Shown: in pieces, positions 44,903 through 56,510 of the stretch
Position numbering within the stretch: position 1 is the first letter of the stretch
Layout of the letters: each line of letters starts with the position of its first letter
Assembly (NCBI GenBank): GCA_046295975.1
Contig: JBKBMG010000023.1
Span: forward strand, 1 to 64,000
DNA from: UBA2357 sp046295975
GTDB taxonomy: Bacteria > Pseudomonadota > Gammaproteobacteria > Burkholderiales > Rhodocyclaceae
Reading direction: 5' to 3'
DNA: 64,000 bases
Notes under the pieces: generated by a model
Told to the model about the DNA's origin: nothing
Database searches by the model: none
The model's input: only the letters and a program-made list of their open reading frames with translations
Position numbers and translations under genes: made by a program

Positions 44903-46867
44903 ATGACCACGCTGGAGCAGGCTTTCGCGCCGGACGGGGCGCTCGCGCAGGCGATCCCGAGTTTTCACCCGCGGGCGCAGCAGCTCGAGATGGCAAACCA
45001 AATCCATGAGGCGATCCGCGACAACCGCGTGCTGGTGGCCGAGGCCGGTACCGGTACCGGCAAAACCTTCGCCTACCTGGTGCCGGCGCTGCTGTCCGGC
45101 GGCAAGGTCATCGTATCGACTGGCACCAAGACGCTGCAGGATCAGTTGTTCAAGCGCGACCTGCCGACGGTGCGTGCGGCCTTGAAGGTGCCTGTGTCGG
45201 TCGCCTTGCTGAAGGGGCGGGCGAATTACGTCTGCCACTACCACCTTGAGCGCAACGCGCACGATGGCCGCTTCCAGACCGCCCAGGACGCTGCCGACCT
45301 GCGCGCCATCACACGCTTCGCCCAGACCACGGCCACCGGCGACAAGGCCGAATGTACGGCGGTGCGGGAAGATTCCGCAGCCTGGCTGGCGGCGACGTCG
45401 ACGCGCGACAACTGCCTTGGCCAGGATTGCCCCAACGTCAAGGAATGCTTCGTCCTGGCGGCCCGCCGCGCGGCCATGGAGGCCGACGTAGTGGTGGTGA
45501 ACCATCACCTGTTCTTCGCCGACGTGATGCTGCGCGACGAGGGCATGGGCGAGCTGTTGCCCGCCTGCAATGCGGTGATCTTCGACGAGGCGCATCAACT
45601 GCCCGAGACTGCCAGCCTGTTCTTCGGCGAAACCACCTCGACCGCGCAGGTGCTTGAACTGGCGCGCGACACCCGCTCCGAGACGCTCGCCGGTGCGCGC
45701 GACTGCCGCCTGTTGATCGACGCCACCCGCGCGCTGGAGAAGGCCGCACGCGATCTGCGGCTGGTGTTTGGTGCCGAGCCTGCACGGCTGGCCCATGCCC
45801 AGGCAGTGGCGGTTGAGGCCTTTGGACCGGCGGTCGAGGCGCTGGACGCCGAGTTGGCGGCCTTTCACGAGGTCCTCGCGACCCAGGCGGAGCGCTCGGA
45901 GGGGCTGGCCAACTGCCTGCGCCGCTGCGAGGAGCTCGGCCAGCGGCTGGACCGATGGCGGGCGCAGGACGAGACCGACCTCATCCGCTGGGTGGAGGTG
46001 TTCATACAGTCGGTGGCACTCAACGCCACCCCGCTGCATGTGTCCGGCGTCTTCAAACGACAACTTGAGGCTCAGCCGCGCGCCTGGATCTTTACCTCGG
46101 CCACGCTCGCGGTCGGTCGCGATTTCACCCATTACTGCAACGAACTGGGCCTGTCCTGGTTGGAGCCGCCGCCGCTGACCGCGGTATGGGGCAGCCCCTT
46201 CGACTACGGCGAGCAGGCAATGCTGTACGCCCCGCAGGACATGCCCGACCCGAATCACCCGGACTATCCGGAGACGGTGGCAAAGGTGAGCGTGCCATTG
46301 ATCCGGGCGGCGCGGGGCCGAGCCTTCGTGTTGTGCACCTCGCTGCGCGCGATGAAGCGCATTCACGCGGCACTCGCCGAATCGCTCGCGGAGGATGGGT
46401 TTCCACTGCTGCTTCAGGGCGAAGGGTCGCGCAGCGAATTGCTGGAGCGCTTCCGGCGCCTCGGCAATGCGGTGCTGGTGGCCAGCCAGAGCTTCTGGGA
46501 GGGCGTGGACGTGCCTGGTGACGCGCTGTCACTGGTGGTCATCGACAAGCTGCCGTTCGCGCCACCCGATGATCCGGTACTGGCCGCACGGGTGGAGCAT
46601 ATGCAGAAATCGGGCCGTAATCCGTTCATGCACTACCAGTTGCCCCGCACCGTGATCAACATGAAGCAGGGCGCCGGGCGTCTCATCCGCACCGAGCGCG
46701 ATCGCGGCCTGCTGTGCATCTGCGACCCGCGCATGATCGACAAGCCTTACGGCAAGGTGGTGTGGCGGAGTCTGCCACCGATGCGTCGCACCCGTGTCGA
46801 GGCCGAGGCCGCGGCGTTTCTGGCAGCGCTGTCGGCGCCGCCCGCCGATGGCGAGGTGCCGGCCTGA
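44903..46867 (+). CDS. yoaA: ATP-dependent DNA helicase, DinG/YoaA family
   Basis: 654 residues, superfamily 2, XPD-like. Walker A is in EAGTGTGKTFAYLVPALL and Walker B in IFDEAHQLPE. Four cysteines between them, around YVCHYHLE, AECTAVRE, NCLGQDCP and KECFVL, are placed to hold a [4Fe-4S] cluster. Later helicase motifs include SATLAVGRDF, SFWEGVDVPGDALSLVVIDK and QGAGRLIRTERD. YoaA-type helicases act in DNA damage tolerance with the polymerase III chi subunit. Ribosome-binding site gggaggtg. It follows zapE closely. Confidence 0.92.
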   Translation: MTTLEQAFAPDGALAQAIPSFHPRAQQLEMANQIHEAIRDNRVLVAEAGTGTGKTFAYLVPALLSGGKVIVSTGTKTLQDQLFKRDLPTVRAALKVPVSVALLKGRANYVCHYHLERNAHDGRFQTAQDAADLRAITRFAQTTATGDKAECTAVREDSAAWLAATSTRDNCLGQDCPNVKECFVLAARRAAMEADVVVVNHHLFFADVMLRDEGMGELLPACNAVIFDEAHQLPETASLFFGETTSTAQVLELARDTRSETLAGARDCRLLIDATRALEKAARDLRLVFGAEPARLAHAQAVAVEAFGPAVEALDAELAAFHEVLATQAERSEGLANCLRRCEELGQRLDRWRAQDETDLIRWVEVFIQSVALNATPLHVSGVFKRQLEAQPRAWIFTSATLAVGRDFTHYCNELGLSWLEPPPLTAVWGSPFDYGEQAMLYAPQDMPDPNHPDYPETVAKVSVPLIRAARGRAFVLCTSLRAMKRIHAALAESLAEDGFPLLLQGEGSRSELLERFRRLGNAVLVASQSFWEGVDVPGDALSLVVIDKLPFAPPDDPVLAARVEHMQKSGRNPFMHYQLPRTVINMKQGAGRLIRTERDRGLLCICDPRMIDKPYGKVVWRSLPPMRRTRVEAEAAAFLAALSAPPADGEVPA

Positions 46868-46954
46868 TCACTGCGGGGCGGCCGGGTACCCCCGGGTTGG
46901 CGCCTCCGGCAGGGGTTGCGGTATGCTCTGGGGTCGCCGCATCGAGGAGAGACA

Positions 46955-47455
46955 ATGATTGTGTTCGGAATCGCGGGTTGGTCGGGGTCGGGCAAGACGA
47001 CGCTGCTGGAGCGTCTGATTCCCGCGTTGACTGCGCGCGGGCTCACGGTGTCGACGATCAAGCATGCCCACCATGGTTTCGATCTCGACCGTCCGGGCAA
47101 GGACTCCTTCCGGCATCGCGCCGCCGGCGCCACTCAGGTGTTGATGCTGTCCGGCGACCGCTGGGTGTTGATGCACGAACTGCGTGGCGAACCCGAGCCG
47201 GGGCTGGACGAGCAATTGCGGCTGCTCGCACCGTGCGACGTTGTATTGATCGAGGGCTTCAAGGCCGCTGCAGTGCCCAAGATCGAAGTCTTCCGGGCGG
47301 AGAACGGCAAGCCGCCGCTGTGGCCGGAGAACCCGCACATCGTCGCGGTGGCCGCCCAGTCGCCGTTACCCGATTGCCCACTGCCGGTGTTGCCGCTGGA
47401 CGATGCGCGGGCCATCGCCCAGTTCCTGGTCGAATGGAGGCCACGGGCGCCCTGA
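46955..47455 (+). CDS. mobB: molybdopterin-guanine dinucleotide biosynthesis adaptor protein
   Basis: 166 residues. A small P-loop GTPase: IAGWSGSGKTTLLERL at the start, STIKHAHHGFDLDRPGKDS, and VLIEGFKAAAVPKIEVFR. MobB binds GTP and assists MobA in adding GMP to molybdopterin. Start at 46955 after GAGGAG, rather than the longer frame. It heads mobB-moeA-moaD-moaE. Confidence 0.92.
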   Translation: MIVFGIAGWSGSGKTTLLERLIPALTARGLTVSTIKHAHHGFDLDRPGKDSFRHRAAGATQVLMLSGDRWVLMHELRGEPEPGLDEQLRLLAPCDVVLIEGFKAAAVPKIEVFRAENGKPPLWPENPHIVAVAAQSPLPDCPLPVLPLDDARAIAQFLVEWRPRAP

Positions 47456-47518
47456 ACGGGCAACCCGTGCGCGGACGGGCGTGGCGACGCCATTCATGAG
47501 CCTTAGGAAGACCAGAAC

Positions 47519-48724
47519 ATGAACACCAACATGCTTTCATTCGACGATGCACTGGCGACACTGATCGCGCGGGCGCGGCCGATCCGCGAGGTTGAGCAGG
47601 TCGACACCGCGATCTCGCGCGGTCGGGTGCTGGCGACGGAGCTACGCTCACCGATCGCCCTGCCAGGTCTGGACACATCGGCCATGGATGGCTATGCGTT
47701 GCGGGCGGAGGACGTGACCGAGGCCGGCGTGGTGCTGCCCGTCAGCCAGCGTATTCCCGCCGGCAGTGTGGGCCATGCGCACAAGCCGGGTAGCGCGGCG
47801 CGCATCTTCACCGGAGCACCCTTGCCGGCTGGCGCGGATACCGTGGTGATGCAGGAGTTGTGCGAGGCACACGCCGATCAGGTGACGGTCAACCACGTGC
47901 CGCGCACGGGGGAAGCCGTGCGTCGCGCGGGATCCGAGGTTGCCGCCGACCAGCCGGCGCTGTCGGTGGGCACGCGGCTCGGGGCTCAGCATATTGGTCT
48001 CGCGGCATCGGTGGGGGTGGCGCAACTGACCGTGGTGCGGCGCATGCGGGTGGCGCTGTTTTCCACCGGCGACGAGCTGGTGATGCCTGGCGAGCCCCTG
48101 CCGCCGGGCGCGGTGTACAACTCGAACCGCTTTCAACTGCGCGTCCTGCTCGAACAGCTTGGTTGCGAAGTCAGCGACTTCGGCATCGTGCCGGACAGGC
48201 TGGAGGCCACCCGCAAGACCATGCGCGAAGCCGCCCAGGGCCACGACCTGATCCTGACGAGCGGCGGCGTGTCGGTGGGCGAGGAAGATCACGTCAAACC
48301 CGCCGTCGAGGCCGAAGGCGCCCTGGAAATGTGGAAAATCGCGATGAAACCGGGCAAGCCGCTTGCGTTCGGCCAGGTTGGCGCGGCCGCCTTCATCGGT
48401 CTGCCCGGCAATCCGGTCTCCAGCTTCGTCACTTTTCTGATGATGGTCCGTCCGTTCATTCTTGCCACCCAGGGTGCCAGCGAGCTGGCACCGCGGCGGT
48501 TTGCCTTGCCGGCTGCGTTCGACTGGCCGCGCCCGGACAGCCGGCGCGAGTTCCTGCGTGCCCGCGTGAATGCCGAGGCTGCGGTGGCGTTGCACGTGAA
48601 CCAGGGCGCGGCGGCGCTGTCGTCCATCGTATGGGCGGACGGACTGGTCGACGTGCCGGCCGCCACCGCGGTGCGCGCCGGCGACACGGTGCATTACATT
48701 CCCTATGGCGATCTGCTTTACTGA
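47519..48724 (+). CDS. moeA: molybdopterin molybdenumtransferase
   Basis: 401 residues. It inserts molybdate into adenylylated molybdopterin. Motifs: LPGLDTSAMDGYALRAED, RIFTGAPLPAGADTVV, FSTGDELV, LTSGGVSVGEEDHVK and FIGLPGNPVSSFVTF. Ribosome-binding site upstream is ggaag. Ends four bases before moaD, consistent with a molybdenum-cofactor operon. Confidence 0.95.
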   Translation: MNTNMLSFDDALATLIARARPIREVEQVDTAISRGRVLATELRSPIALPGLDTSAMDGYALRAEDVTEAGVVLPVSQRIPAGSVGHAHKPGSAARIFTGAPLPAGADTVVMQELCEAHADQVTVNHVPRTGEAVRRAGSEVAADQPALSVGTRLGAQHIGLAASVGVAQLTVVRRMRVALFSTGDELVMPGEPLPPGAVYNSNRFQLRVLLEQLGCEVSDFGIVPDRLEATRKTMREAAQGHDLILTSGGVSVGEEDHVKPAVEAEGALEMWKIAMKPGKPLAFGQVGAAAFIGLPGNPVSSFVTFLMMVRPFILATQGASELAPRRFALPAAFDWPRPDSRREFLRARVNAEAAVALHVNQGAAALSSIVWADGLVDVPAATAVRAGDTVHYIPYGDLLY

Positions 48725-48728
48725 CACG

Positions 48729-48983
48729 ATGACGATCAAGATTCTGTATTTTGCTGCCCTGCGCGATGCGGTCGGGCGTTCCGAGGAATCCTTGGCCCTG
48801 CCGGCGGGCGTGGCGACAGTCGGCGAGTTGCGTGCCTTTCTCGCCGACCGGGGCGACGCATGGTCGGCGCTGGACAGCGGCCGCAATGTGCGCGCCGCGC
48901 GCAACCAGCGCATGGCCCAGGCTTCCGACCCGATCATGCCGGGCGACGAGGTGGCATTCTTTCCGCCTGTGACCGGAGGTTGA
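48729..48983 (+). CDS. moaD: molybdopterin synthase sulfur carrier subunit
   Basis: 84 residues, ubiquitin-like fold, ending FFPPVTGG; the terminal Gly-Gly is thiocarboxylated and donates sulfur to precursor Z. Starts MTIKILYFAALRDAVGRSEE. The start at 48729 is chosen over the frame overlapping moeA. Two bases separate its stop from the moaE ATG, fitting the 1:1 MoaD-MoaE complex. Confidence 0.94.
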   Translation: MTIKILYFAALRDAVGRSEESLALPAGVATVGELRAFLADRGDAWSALDSGRNVRAARNQRMAQASDPIMPGDEVAFFPPVTGG

Positions 48984-48985
48984 GC

Positions 48986-49453
48986 ATGAGCGTAAGCGTG
49001 CAGGAGTCGGATTTCGACGTCGGAGCGGAACTGGCTGCGCTCACTGCCGGGCGTGCCGACATCGGCGCGGTAGCGAGCTTCGTGGGCTTGGTGCGCGATG
49101 CCAACGACGGTAGCGGCGTGCGGGCGATGACCCTGGAGCATTATCCCGGCATGACCGAGCAGGCGCTGGAGGATATCGCCGCCGAGGCGCGCAGCCGCTG
49201 GCAGTGCGCTGCGCTGCGGGTCATCCATCGCGTCGGTCGACTGGAGCCGGCCGACCGCATCGTGTTTGTCGCGGTCGCCAGTGCGCATCGCGGAGACGCC
49301 TTTGCGGCCTGCGAGTTCATCATGGACTATCTCAAGACGCAGGCGCCGTTCTGGAAGCGCGAGGAAACGCCGGAAGGCGCACGTTGGGTGGATGCGCGCG
49401 ACAGCGATTGCGAGGCCGCTGCACGTTGGGACGAAGTCGAAATGCGCCGATGA
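48986..49453 (+). CDS. moaE: molybdopterin synthase catalytic subunit
   Basis: 155 residues. It transfers sulfur from MoaD to cyclic pyranopterin monophosphate. Signatures are VASFVGLVRDAN, MTLEHYPGMTEQALE, HRVGRLEPADRIVFVAVASAH-type segment and the catalytic Lys region LKTQAPFWKREETPEGARWV. GGAGGT lies just before the start. Last gene of the molybdenum-cofactor operon. Confidence 0.95.
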   Translation: MSVSVQESDFDVGAELAALTAGRADIGAVASFVGLVRDANDGSGVRAMTLEHYPGMTEQALEDIAAEARSRWQCAALRVIHRVGRLEPADRIVFVAVASAHRGDAFAACEFIMDYLKTQAPFWKREETPEGARWVDARDSDCEAAARWDEVEMRR

Positions 49454-49504
49454 TGCGGGCGCCGCGCCGGAGGGGTGGCGCTTCCGCAGCGCAAGCGGAT
49501 TGAC

Positions 49505-49534
49505 AAAAAAACGGCGCCTTGGTCAGGCGCCGTT
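49505..49534. terminator. terminator between moaE and the phasin gene
   Basis: aaacggcgcc (49509-49518) pairs with ggcgccgttt (49525-49534). On the minus strand the stem runs into a seven-T tract, so it mainly ends phasin transcription and may also stop moaE. Confidence 0.85.
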
Positions 49535-49556
49535 TGCACGTTGGGGAGGGGGCGGG

Positions 49557-50066
49557 TTATTTCTTGCCTTTGGTGCCACCCGCCTGGTTGAACATCTGGA
49601 ATGCTTCGGTGGAGGCGCGGGCCATCTGTTCGAATGCCGCACGGGTGGTGTCCATGGCGGTCTGGATGGCGTTCAGGGCGTTCTGGTCGGTGACCGGCAT
49701 GCCCTGGAACATTTTCTGCATCGCGTCAAACACGTCCTGGCCGCCGCTGCTCAGTTGTTCGCTCACCAGCTTGCCCACTTCCGCCTGGGTCTTGCTCGTC
49801 AACTCGGCGATTTCGCGCGCGCACTGGAGCATTCTCTCGGTCGAACTCTGAGCGAACTGGCTGCGCAGATCCATCATCGCCTTGGGGTCCTTGGCGGCGC
49901 TCAGCGCCTTGGCGTTATTGACCCCTTCCTCGAACAGGCTTTTCGCAGTCGAAACCTGCAATTCCATGATTTTCTGGGAATTCTCGATGGACATCTGCGC
50001 CAGGCGCATCGCTGCTTCGAGATTTTTTTTCTGGAGTTCGTTGAACTGGTCCTGCTTGGTTGCCAT
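49557..50066 (-). CDS. phaP: phasin family protein (PHB granule-associated)
   Basis: 169 residues, helical and without cysteine-rich or catalytic motifs. The segments FNELQKKNLEAAMRLAQMSI, ELQVSTAKSLFEEGV and AEVGKLVSEQLSSGG match Phasin_2 family proteins that coat poly(3-hydroxybutyrate) granules. Start at 50066 after GGGAGGAAG; the longer frame is not used. A GTTGC-N3-GCAAC inverted repeat about 150 bp upstream could be a PhaR site. The paralog number cannot be known, so the symbol is generic. Confidence 0.88.
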   Translation of the reverse strand: MATKQDQFNELQKKNLEAAMRLAQMSIENSQKIMELQVSTAKSLFEEGVNNAKALSAAKDPKAMMDLRSQFAQSSTERMLQCAREIAELTSKTQAEVGKLVSEQLSSGGQDVFDAMQKMFQGMPVTDQNALNAIQTAMDTTRAAFEQMARASTEAFQMFNQAGGTKGKK

Positions 50067-50219
50067 GACGCTTCCTCCCGCAAGTGATATGGAATGGAAC
50101 CCGGTTCGTGGCACGTTCGGCGACCGGGGTGCCAAGCTGCGGGTTCATCGTCAAAAGTATCACACTTAACCCGTGTTTGATTGCATCACCAGCGGGAAGT
50201 GAGTGTGAACGTCAAGAAT

Positions 50220-50232
50220 GTTGCAGTGCAAC
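50220..50232. promoter_or_regulatory. possible PhaR operator
   Basis: GTTGC, AGT, GCAAC: a perfect 5-bp inverted repeat. The repressor PhaR of PHB-forming bacteria is known to bind TGC/GCA-containing repeats near phasin genes. The site is 154 bp from the phasin start; assignment is inference. Confidence 0.4.
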
Positions 50233-50312
50233 AACAATTCTAATGGGATCGCTTGATCTGGCACCCATGGGAACTCAGACGTGTTTGGCGCCGCTTCCGT
50301 GTGTGTCGGATA

Positions 50313-50339
50313 TTGAAGTTCGCCGGCATGCCCCCACCT
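50313..50339 (+). promoter_or_regulatory. sigma-32 heat-shock promoter of clpB
   Basis: TTGAAG (50313-50318), a 13-bp spacer and CCCCACCT (50332-50339) fit the RpoH consensus CTTGAA-N11-16-CCCCATnT well. The predicted start near 50347 leaves a leader of about 29 nt to clpB. Confidence 0.7.
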
Positions 50340-50375
50340 TCGGCTTCAGTCAAGTCATCCACGGGAATGCCCATC

Positions 50376-52958
<2,583 letters not shown>

Positions 52959-52982
52959 GCCCGCGCGGACAGGTGATGGTGC

Positions 52983-55900
52983 TCAACGCATGCCGGGCAG
53001 AAGCCAGTCCGGCGTGGCCTCTGCCCCCTCCAGGGGAAAGCGGGCTTCGAAGGCGGCCGCGTCCAGCGGCCGAGAGAACAGGTAGCCCTGCATGATGTGG
53101 CAGCCGCGCGCAGCGAGGTATTCGAGCTGCGCGCGGGTTTCCACGCCCTCGGCCACGATCTCGATGCCGAGGTCGCGCGCCATGGAGATGGCGGCGGATG
53201 CGATCGCGGCATCTTCCGCATCGCCCGGCAAATCTTTCACGAACGATCGATCGAGCTTGAGCCTGCGGATCGGCAGGCGCTTGAGATAGGCCAGACTGGA
53301 GTAGCCGGTACCGAAATCATCCAGCGACAGGCTGATGCCCAAGCCGACCAGCCGATGCAATTGGGCAAACAACTCGTCGGTGGGTTGCATCAGCGCGCTT
53401 TCGGTGATTTCGAGTTCGATCATTGCCGGATCAGCCCCGGCTTCTTCGATCCTGACGCGCACGCTGTCCACGAAATCCGGTCGGCGGAACTGCAGCGCCG
53501 AGATATTGACCGCCATCATCAGTTGGCGGCCCGCGTCTGCCCAGGCGCGCTGCTGACGGAACGCAGCTTGCATGACCCAGGCGCCGACGGGGGAGATCAG
53601 GCCACAGTTTTCCGCGACCGGGATGAAGCGGTCTGGTGGCACCAGCCCCAGTTCGGGGTGCTTCCAGCGCAGCAACGCCTCCACGCCCAGCAGGCGTCCG
53701 GACGTCCCGTCGACCTGCGGTTGGTAGTGGAGCATCAGCTCATTGCGCTCTATCGCCCGGCGCAGACCACTTTCCAGCATCAGCCGGTCGAGGGCGCGGG
53801 CATTCATTTCGGGGATGAAGAACTGGAAGTTGTTGCGGCCTGCGTCCTTGGCGCTGTACATCGCGATGTCGGCGTGCTTGAGCAAGGTGTCGACGTCGCC
53901 ACCATCGGCCGGGTAGACGGCGATGCCGATGCTCACCGAGAGGCTGAGTTCGTGGCCGTCCAGGTCGATTGGCTCGGCCAGCAACGCGAGCATCTTGCGC
54001 GCCACGGTGGCGGCATCGTCATCGTGACGCAGGCGCGGCAGCAGGGCGACGAATTCGTCGCCGCCCAGGCGCGCAAGCACGTCGTCCTCACGCAGGGATT
54101 CGGCCAGGCGTCGTGCGACGATGGCCAGCAGACGGTCGCCTGCAGTGTGGCCCAGGGAGTCGTTTACCGTCTTGAACTGGTCGAGGTCCAGGAACAGCAC
54201 GGCGACGAGATCTTCGTGGCGTTGTGCGGTGCGTAGCGCCATCTGGGCCTTCTTCAACCAGAAACTGCGGTTCGGCAGGCTGGTGAGCGCGTCGTAGAGT
54301 GCCAGTTGGCGGATGTCGCTTTCGGCTCGGCGGGTGGCGGTGACGTCCTGGGCGGTGCCCAGGACGCGTTCCAGCGCATCGCCGCTCCATTCGCTTTCCA
54401 TCACCACGTGCAGAATGCGGGGCGGTGTGTCGGCGGTGCGCATGTCCTGGCCGCTCAGCGTGCGCCTCGTGCTTGCGGCAGCGAACAGTTCGTCGAGGCG
54501 CGCCTGGTCGTCGTCATGCAGGGCGGCGCGCAGGTGGGCGAGTGTCGGGTATTCCTCCGGAGCCAGGCCGAGCAGGGCGCGCAATCCCTCCGAACAACTG
54601 AATTCGCCGCTGACCGGATCCAGCTCCCAACTGCCCATGCGGGCAAGGTCCTGGGCGCGGTCGAGCGCGCTGCGCTGTTTGACCAGATCGCGAGTGGTGG
54701 TGGCGAGCTCCGCGGTGCGCTGTGCCACGAGTGCGGAGATGCGCCGCGCGTGGCCGGTGCTCACCAGCAGGAAGGCGCCGAGAATCGCGCTGGAGATTAG
54801 CCCGACCACGATGGACAGCCAGCCCATGGCGCTGCGCAGGCGGGCACCGTAATCGGGTGCGGCGCGCACGCGGATTTCCCAGTGGCGGTTGGTGAATGCG
54901 ATTGGCACTGAGGTCGCGAGCGGCACCGACAGCCAGTCGTCGTGTTCGCAGCCCTGAGGTCCGGACAGGCGGCGGTTGGCCGGTGCCGCATCGCGATCGA
55001 GCAGGCAGAACAACAAGGCCTGTCCGCTCACTTCATCCAGCGTGGCGGCCAGCACGTCGTCCATGCGGAAGGCGCTGGTCACCAGCCCGACGAAGCGCGC
55101 CTTACCACTCGCTTCGTCGCCCGTCAGTTGCCTGACTGCGTAGTAGATCACGACGCCAAGCTGTTGGGCACGCTCCTGGGTAAGGGTGAATGCCTCCGAA
55201 GCGATCGGATGATGGGTCTCGCGGCTCTGAGCGATGGCATGCGCCGCATTCGGAATCGACAGCGGGTTGAGCCCGAGCACGGCTTCGTTGCCGGCGATGG
55301 GCTCGACGAACAGAATGGGCAGGTATTCGTCCGCGGGGTCGGCTGGGCGGGTACGTGTTGGGCTGGACTCGTCGCGGTCGACGATGCCGAAATTCGGCAA
55401 GCGATCGGCGAAGCGCACGACGGTCTCGAAGGTGGCACGCTCGTCGCGCTTTACCAGTGGATTCCAGGTGAAGTTCTGGGTGCCGGGGTAGCGTTGGAGA
55501 AAAGGGGTGGCGTAGTTGCGGAAGTCCTCGCGGGTGAAGCCGAGGCTGAGGGCGACGAAGCGTTCGGTGGCGAACAGGATCTCGATCTGCGTCGCGAGCC
55601 GCTTGTCCACCTGTGTGGCAAGGTGCTCCGCTTCGCGCAGAAACTGGTCGCGAATGCGCTGTTCCTCGCCGTCGCGAATGAAATTGAAAACCAGCGCGGT
55701 GAGCAGGCTCATCAACAGCATCGGCAAGGAAATTGCCAGCCGCCTTCGGCGCCAGGCGTCGCTGGGTTGGCCGATGAATGCCAGGGCCAGCGGTGCGGCC
55801 AGCACCACGCCCAGGGTGTCGCCCAGCCACCAGCTGAAGGCATTGAAAGGGGCCTCGCCCACGGCGATGACCCCGCTTGCCACCAATGCCGGCACCGACA

Positions 55901-56291
55901 GCAGGGGCCCGGCGAGGCTGCTCAGCGGGGCGACGACGCCGAGAAACATCAGGATGTCGCGCGGCGTATCCAGTGTGGCCGGCAGTCCGATCAGGCGTTC
56001 GCACAGCCACAGACCGAGGCGTGCCTGCAGGGTGGCGACCAGCGGCGGTATCGCCGAGGCCCAGCCCAAGGTGCCGAGATCCGGGCTGGCGAGCAGGTTC
56101 ACCGCAATCGAACCGGCCAGTACGCCCGGCCATACGCCGACCCCCCAGGTCATCATCGCCGCAAGTGCAATGCCGGCCGCGGGAAAGACTACCGAGACGA
56201 AGTCGGGTGGAACCGAAACCTGCAGCGACGCCCAGCCAACGAGGGCGTACGCAAGTCCCAGTAGGGCGGAAGCAGGCAGGTTGAGGGGCAT
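52983..56291 (-). CDS. MASE1-CHASE-PAS-GGDEF-EAL membrane protein (c-di-GMP turnover)
   Basis: 1,102 residues. Residues 1 to about 205 are a MASE1-like membrane sensor with several helices (LPASALLGLAYALVGW, AGIALAAMMTWGVG); then a periplasmic CHASE domain (about 235-480, ERFVALSLGFTREDF, PGTQNFTWNPLV), another helix, a PAS domain (about 545-650), a GGDEF domain with intact GGDEF in RLGGDEFVALLP, and an EAL domain with EALLRWKHPELG, DDFGTGYSSLAYLKRLP and VAEGVE. Both catalytic motifs look intact, so it could make or degrade c-di-GMP. It converges on clpB. A TATAAT lies five bases upstream of the ATG, suggesting a leaderless message. Confidence 0.93.
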   Translation of the reverse strand: MPLNLPASALLGLAYALVGWASLQVSVPPDFVSVVFPAAGIALAAMMTWGVGVWPGVLAGSIAVNLLASPDLGTLGWASAIPPLVATLQARLGLWLCERLIGLPATLDTPRDILMFLGVVAPLSSLAGPLLSVPALVASGVIAVGEAPFNAFSWWLGDTLGVVLAAPLALAFIGQPSDAWRRRRLAISLPMLLMSLLTALVFNFIRDGEEQRIRDQFLREAEHLATQVDKRLATQIEILFATERFVALSLGFTREDFRNYATPFLQRYPGTQNFTWNPLVKRDERATFETVVRFADRLPNFGIVDRDESSPTRTRPADPADEYLPILFVEPIAGNEAVLGLNPLSIPNAAHAIAQSRETHHPIASEAFTLTQERAQQLGVVIYYAVRQLTGDEASGKARFVGLVTSAFRMDDVLAATLDEVSGQALLFCLLDRDAAPANRRLSGPQGCEHDDWLSVPLATSVPIAFTNRHWEIRVRAAPDYGARLRSAMGWLSIVVGLISSAILGAFLLVSTGHARRISALVAQRTAELATTTRDLVKQRSALDRAQDLARMGSWELDPVSGEFSCSEGLRALLGLAPEEYPTLAHLRAALHDDDQARLDELFAAASTRRTLSGQDMRTADTPPRILHVVMESEWSGDALERVLGTAQDVTATRRAESDIRQLALYDALTSLPNRSFWLKKAQMALRTAQRHEDLVAVLFLDLDQFKTVNDSLGHTAGDRLLAIVARRLAESLREDDVLARLGGDEFVALLPRLRHDDDAATVARKMLALLAEPIDLDGHELSLSVSIGIAVYPADGGDVDTLLKHADIAMYSAKDAGRNNFQFFIPEMNARALDRLMLESGLRRAIERNELMLHYQPQVDGTSGRLLGVEALLRWKHPELGLVPPDRFIPVAENCGLISPVGAWVMQAAFRQQRAWADAGRQLMMAVNISALQFRRPDFVDSVRVRIEEAGADPAMIELEITESALMQPTDELFAQLHRLVGLGISLSLDDFGTGYSSLAYLKRLPIRRLKLDRSFVKDLPGDAEDAAIASAAISMARDLGIEIVAEGVETRAQLEYLAARGCHIMQGYLFSRPLDAAAFEARFPLEGAEATPDWLLPGMR

Positions 56292-56296
56292 GCGCC

Positions 56297-56302
56297 ATTA
56301 TA
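56297..56302 (-). promoter_or_regulatory. -10 element touching the GGDEF-EAL start codon
   Basis: TATAAT on the minus strand, five bases upstream of the ATG; a +1 seven bases on would fall within the start codon. No good -35 is seen. The true start could instead lie further downstream (next Met at residue 46, inside the membrane region). Confidence 0.4.
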
Positions 56303-56510
56303 GGCCCCAGCGTGCATCGGGTATTGCCGCTACCAGGCAGTGGCGGCCCAACCGGCGCCTGCGCGTGCTGAGAAGGGGGGGGTGCCACAGGACCAGCGCG
56401 TACTCGTCGGCACTTGTGGCCGGCGCCGCGCTCAAATGCGATAATGCCGGGTTCAAACGCGCGCCGCGCAAGCTGCGGCCGTTCATCTTAGGCTTCCACG
56501 GAATATCACG

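Larger units (their letters stand above)
50067..50375. other. divergent regulatory region of phasin and clpB
   Basis: 309 bp without a gene. It holds an inverted repeat at 50220-50232 and a heat-shock promoter candidate at 50313-50339. The rest shows no clear motif. Confidence 0.6.

Noticed and set aside
44609..46366. 585-codon minus-strand frame over zapE and yoaA
   Set aside because: Antisense to two well-supported genes; composition typical of a reverse-frame shadow.
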